64,000 nucleotides of DNA from Todiramphus chloris collaris (lineage: Eukaryota > Chordata > Aves > Coraciiformes > Alcedinidae), in contig JANVCC010000062.1 of NCBI GenBank assembly GCA_025345505.1, positions 13,990,809 through 14,054,808 on the forward strand. Direction: 5' to 3'. The notes below the pieces were generated by a model, which ran no database searches, had not been told where the DNA came from, and saw nothing but the letters and a program-made list of their open reading frames with translations. Below are positions 59,377 to 64,000 of the stretch, one piece after another. The position numbers and the translations under genes were made by a program. The number at the start of each line of letters is the position of its first letter. Within the stretch, counting starts at the first letter, position 1.

Positions 59377-60840
59377 AGGAGGCGGCGGTGACAGCCGTGC
59401 GGCGGGGCCGGAGCCCCCCCCGGGGAAGGGACACGGAGCCCCGCAGAGCCCGCCCCGAGGCCCCGGGGAAGGGCGCTCGCTGCCCCGGCGGCGTTCGGGC
59501 AGCGGTGGGGGGGGGGGGCTCCGGCAATTCCCGCGTGCAGGGGGGGACTCTCAGCACGCATCGGGAAGGTTCCTCTGCTTCTGGAACCCCTCAGAGCGTA
59601 CGGGTCAGGAGCCAGGGCGGAAGGGGCTGTGTGGGGAGCAGGCATCAGGAGACTTCAAACCCCGCTGCAGCCTGACAAACCCCCGGCACAAACGGCCCCA
59701 TAGGGGCTCTAACCTTCTCTCTGCACAGACCTGCATCAAAGGGGTATTCTCCTCATGGCAGGGTCTCAGGGACGTGCTGACACCCGTGGGAACATTTATC
59801 TCCTCTCCAGCCAGAAGTGCCATGTATAAGCAGCCACACAGGTGCATGCAGCCTTCCCCCCCTCTTGGGCAGCAAGCCCAGGGCGTGCTCCCCATCTCTG
59901 CAGGGTGGGGTGCATGCAGCCCTGTCCCCCACATGAGAAAGGACTGCTCCGAAGAGCTGGACACATCTTCTGCGGATCACAGGGTCATCGCCAGCAACGT
60001 GAAACACTGCCACTGGTCCCAGATGCTTTCTGGTCAGAGAAAGAGAAAAATACCCTCAGGACTATGAGCAAAAGCATCATCCTGGGTAGGCAAAAGCAGG
60101 AGGCACAAAGAGCCACCAGAAAGCCTGAGGTTGACGCGTTAAACTGTACTTGCAGATGTGCTCATACTCGTTACCAGGATCATGCAGGAGAATGCAATTT
60201 AACCCACTCCTCATTTCAGCTTCCATTGATAGGCAGACACAAAGTGGATGTCAGCAGCAGGCTGGGGGTGGTGGAGGGGGTGATGTGTCCAATCCCTGTC
60301 TCTGCCCAGATTAATCCCCAACCTGTTTAGGAAGGCAGGGGAGACACTCACCTCCTGCAGGGTGCATGCATCTGCAGAGCTGATGCAGTCCAGGCTGTGC
60401 CATCGGTGCTGGCCCTGCTGAGGACACTATTAAAACCCAGGGATGGGGCTTGTGGTTGAGGGGATGGTTATCCTGGGAGACCATCTAATGCAGATGCCCC
60501 CAGAGTCCAGGCCTGCGTCACAGGTCAGCATCTCCTGACAGTTTGACATAGGCAGATTGGGGCACCAGCCTGGCCACAGACAGCTCTGCTTCCGCCATGC
60601 TGGCCAGAGCCAATAAACACCCCCCAAGCAATGCTTGGCCATGGGCTGGTGGCAGTATCTGCTCCAAACAGGCAGTTCGGCTGTGCCCACACAGTTTTGG
60701 GGAGAGAGAGGAAGAGAAAAGGTGAATTAGTGGTCACAAAGTGCTACTTGGCCCTAGGGCTGGAGAACAGTTCCCAGCTGGGTCTGCAGACTGTCAGGAG
60801 GGCAGCCACCAGAGACCACCCACCGCTTAACTAAAGCTTT

Positions 60841-60990
60841 TTCTCTTCCATAAAGCCTCTTCCCCACGGGGGAAGTCGGGCTGTGTTTGACTTGGATATG
60901 AAAAACAATACTTCTCAACCTGCTGCACCGCTTTGTCCCCCTGAATTAGCCAGCATTACTTTTAACTCATTGAATAGTCTGGATTAAAGC
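60841..60990. promoter_or_regulatory. Weak candidate regulatory block
   Basis: A unique block with GAATTAGC, AACTCATTGAATA and GGATTAAAG (OTX/CRX-like GGATTA). It is less distinct from its surroundings than the other blocks. Confidence 0.25.
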
Positions 60991-61244
60991 CAGTCAGTTG
61001 ATGGGCTCTTGCCCACATGCAGGTTTGATGAGTCAATGGCACCAGGACTCAGCCTGGACCTTGCCAAAGATCTTACTGCTTGTCCTTTGGACAAGCCCAG
61101 AGCAGCCCTGCATGCCCAGCGGCCCCTGCACACGTGCTGATGAGTGATGATGAGGCAGGGTGAGGGCTGCAGCCAAGTGGCCGCTCTCCTGGGCAGCACA
61201 TGAGGATGGTGTACGAGGAAGTCCTGGGAGGGTGGGGAGAGGGT

Positions 61245-61360
61245 TTTATTTTTTCAGACAGCTGTTAAAATGTTTTCATTTAATCAGCCACGGTATGTAC
61301 GCCGCAGTTAAACAGCTGGCACCCGAGCTGATACGCAGGGATGTGTAATTTTGATTCCTA
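61245..61360. promoter_or_regulatory. Candidate bHLH-responsive element with inverted CAGCTG E-boxes
   Basis: CAGCTGTTAA at 61259-61268 and TTAAACAGCTG at 61308-61318 form an imperfect inverted repeat about 39 bp apart. TTTAATCAG lies between them and TGTAATTTTGATT follows. Proneural bHLH factors (ATOH7 in retina, upstream of POU4F2) bind CAGCTG-type E-boxes. Function inferred. Confidence 0.4.
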
Positions 61361-61715
61361 CCTTTCTGTTTCAAAGCTGTGTCATTTTGAGCACTTTGAT
61401 CCAAAGACTAAACTTATTGTGGCATATTTATGTATATGACATTTTCATTCCCTCCTTTATTTATTTATTTTTGCAAAACACATCACTTACAAGGTTTCTA
61501 GTGCCAAGGCGGCGGTGCTCTAGGAAGGAAAACACACAGTCCAAACTCCAGCAATTGTCTGTGCTGCCATAGTCCTGCTTTATACACACTGCAGGCTCGA
61601 ACTGCCAGGGCAAGTGGCAATGCAGGACAGGGAAAACCACTTGGGGTGAGTGACAGTGTATTTAACGTTGTGTCTCAACAGACTGGCTGTTGATTTTTTT
61701 TTTTTTTTCTTTTTT

Positions 61716-61778
61716 AAGATTTTTTTTTCTTCCTTAAGATTTTTTTTTTTCTTCCTTAAGATTTTTTTTTTTCTTCCT
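61716..61778 (+). repeat. Tandem repeat, three copies of a 20-22 bp T-rich unit
   Basis: Units of the form AAGAT(9-11)CTTCCTT at 61716-61735, 61736-61757 and 61758-61778, followed by ACAG. It expanded from a T-rich tract that begins near 61694. Confidence 0.85.
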
Positions 61779-64000
61779 ACAGTTTTATAATTCTTTCTGC
61801 ATCTTTATGTCAGCTTGGTGCTTTGCTCCTCTCTCTGAAAGTATCAGAGTGCCTCACAGTATTTAACATACTCATCCCCATAGCATCCCCAGGAGGCAGG
61901 AACATGCTGCTACCTCACCTTACAGCAGAGGAAAACAGAAGTTCAGAAGGGATGAGGAACTACAAAGAAGTCTCTCAAGCCCTAGGAGAGCACTAAGACC
62001 AGGGGAACAGTCCTGCCCTATTTGACATCACCTCCAAAAAAACTGAACTAGTAATGCCCTTGCATACCTTACTCCCAGGATGCTGGGAGTACGACATGCC
62101 CAGGGAAACGTTCACCTCAAGCTGCAGCAAAAAGTGCTTTCTTTCCCCAGCAGCATCATTGTAGTTTATAAAGCTCAGTGTCAGGGGTATTGCAGTGGGA
62201 AGGCAGAGTGGCAGTGGGACAGTAAATATGACTTCTCTTGGATTTGGTGTTTTGTTTGGATTCTCCGGTGTCAAATAAGGCCCAGACTCTGACTGACACT
62301 TTTCTTGAGGGTGGAGCATTAATAAACACTCTTGCCTGGGGCAGGCTTTCTGGTACATGTGTGATTTTCTGCCTTTTCCCTTGTCTGGGGCACACATGGG
62401 GTCTGTCCCCTCTGTCAGCTGCTTCACTGCACAAAATCTGTGGGGCTATATTCACAGTTAAGCCCATTCACTATCCATTCCATTGGTTTTAAGTGGTCTT
62501 AAAACAGTTTTAAAACCAGTTTGGGGCTGGGGGATGCACAGACAGAGGTACAAAGACAGCCCATGGTCCCTCAGACCCTCCTGAGGAAGCCAGGGTCCTT
62601 TCCGCTACTGAGCCACCCAAAGGAGAGATGCTGCTCGGGTGAACATTTCAACACTCAGGGGTAACTCCTGCAGCCTTTCCTGACCCCCAGACCACTTCTG
62701 TTGCAACGGTTCTCATCCCTCTGATGCAGCAGCAGCCTGATGCTGGCCTTAATGAAGTGGGTCCTCCTGCACACAGGCACATGTGAACACCAACACGGAA
62801 CCAGATGCTTCGTTTCTGTGGTGAGAGTTTAAACATCCTGACCAACAATTTTAGAAGGTCTTGGACTTAACCTTAAGAGAAGTCTGACTGATGTTAAGAT
62901 TTAACTGAAAAAACTCAGTGTGTGTTTTAGGCATGACATTCTTTAAACTGTCCTTGGTTGAGTAAAGAAAAAACAGAACCTATTTACCACATAATGGTAC
63001 CCTGTACATCCGAAGGAGGAAAACCACCTGGAATTACAAGAGAAAGGACCAAAGTAACAATTAATGTGGTACATCTTCAGTTCAGGCTTTCTAGGAAGAA
63101 GGCGTTGCTCCATCTTTCCTCTCATTTCAACTTTACAAGCCTTTCCTTGATCCAGGAAAGCACTGTGCTCAGATTATGATAGACCAACATCTCAGAACAC
63201 GTGTAGTTCTTTATTTTGAGGTATCTGTAGGCACTTTTGGCTGGCATTTCATCACACCTCAATCTTCTTTCTACTGAGGCAGAACCACTCTCATACACTG
63301 TAAAACAATGTTGCTATCTGACACTCCAGGCAGTAAGCTGTAACTGAAGTGTGCACACGCAGCCTGACCTTTTTTTTTCTTTTGGTGCCAAATACCTCTG
63401 CTGTACAAGTGTCACATGTATTAGTCATCATATTGCCCTGCTGGCACCTCCAGGTTAGAAGTACTTGCTTTTCTGAAGCTGAAAATACTTGTGAAGTACG
63501 AAACGGCTGGAAGAGTATCAATGGCAATTACAAACCTAAAGTAAATACACAGTACTGTGGCCTTTTCAGTATTACATTTCTGTGGCAAGTTTTTCCATTG
63601 TGCATCGTTCAGTCATGTTGGGACAATTTGTTCAATAATGTAGAGGCGCTTCATCATGGAACAACACTGGAGGTAATTTACAGTCCTGTCTTTTAGCAGC
63701 ACACCTGTAAATTGCTATAAATAATGCTAACCCTATTAAGGAGACATCAGGGTGCTTCCAGGCTGAGGGAATTAATGGGAAGGCAGTTGTGGGTGATACT
63801 ACCAGTTTACAACTGATGGGGTTGCTGCGATGTACAGACCCAGTAGCACACGTGCCACAGCCAGGCCTGAAGATGAAGGGCCGAGTTCTTAAGGATCCGA
63901 TTTCAGAAGGCATTTAGGAGCAGGCTGGTGTACAGACATCAGGGTTATTTCTAGGCTTAACTACCTTTCTTTTTCTTGAGGGAGTAATGTAACTCTTAAA

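Larger units (their letters stand above)
58680..59550. promoter_or_regulatory. Downstream CpG island 3
   Basis: GC/CpG-dense sequence interrupted by an AT-rich block (about 58900-59030) and by the element at 59318-59376. The 211-codon plus-strand ORF starting 59040 overlaps open frames on the other strand and shows no domain, so it is treated as compositional. Confidence 0.5.
59600..64000. other. Downstream intergenic region, no gene recognised
   Basis: About 4.4 kb with mixed composition. Holds a T-rich tandem repeat (61716-61778) and two candidate regulatory blocks (60841-60990, 61245-61360). The neighbouring gene in human, TTC29, is expected further right on the minus strand, but I identified no exon of it. 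Confidence 0.6.

Noticed and set aside
59040..59675. 211-codon ORF downstream of POU4F2
   Set aside because: GC-rich, with several overlapping antisense frames, and it ends in unrelated sequence. No domain.
59600..64000. Search for the 3' end of TTC29
   Set aside because: It is the next gene in human on the minus strand, but I could not match any segment to it and do not claim it.

Overview
The window looks like a piece of vertebrate nuclear genome, most likely from a bird and probably a neoavian one. Four lines of evidence support this: intron/exon genes with GT-AG junctions, CpG-island promoters in an AT-rich background, short introns compared with the mammalian orthologue, and a solo LTR of the avian ERVL type. 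I cannot name the species. There are two recognisable protein-coding genes, arranged head to head. SLC10A7 is on the minus strand and only its first four coding exons lie in the window. POU4F2 (BRN3B) is on the plus strand and its coding sequence is complete. This is the same divergent order as at human 4q31.22.

Layout. Positions 1-22415 hold the 5' part of SLC10A7: coding exon 1 (22316-22415), exon 2 (18493-18575), exon 3 (12612-12748) and exon 4 (7879-7954). Their introns otherwise carry no recognised gene. Intron 2 contains an 802-bp solo LTR (17557-18358) flanked by a perfect 5-bp target duplication. From about 21.84 to 23.48 kb lies the SLC10A7 CpG-island promoter. From about 23.65 to 47.1 kb is an AT-rich intergenic stretch with homopolymers and simple repeats, in which I can defend no gene.

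From about 47.1 to 59.6 kb lies the POU4F2 regulatory domain, a mosaic of several CpG islands. AT-rich, homeodomain-motif-rich blocks sit between them and look like developmental conserved non-coding elements. POU4F2 itself has exon 1 at 51202-51504, a 443-bp intron and exon 2 at 51948-52889, giving a 414-residue protein. A long 3' UTR probably runs to about 54.55 kb. From 59.6 to 64.0 kb is intergenic sequence with two more candidate regulatory blocks. No exon of TTC29, the next gene in human, was recognised.

POU4F2 is a POU-homeodomain transcription factor of retinal ganglion cells and other sensory neurons. SLC10A7 is a broadly expressed membrane protein of the bile-acid:sodium symporter family, linked to calcium homeostasis and Golgi/glycosaminoglycan biology. 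They are neighbours by synteny and I see no functional coupling. No novel multi-gene system is evident. The most interesting leftovers are the candidate enhancer blocks, an inverted pair of CAGCTG E-boxes at 61.26-61.32 kb, and two exon-like segments at 57.06-57.54 kb that join into one open reading frame.
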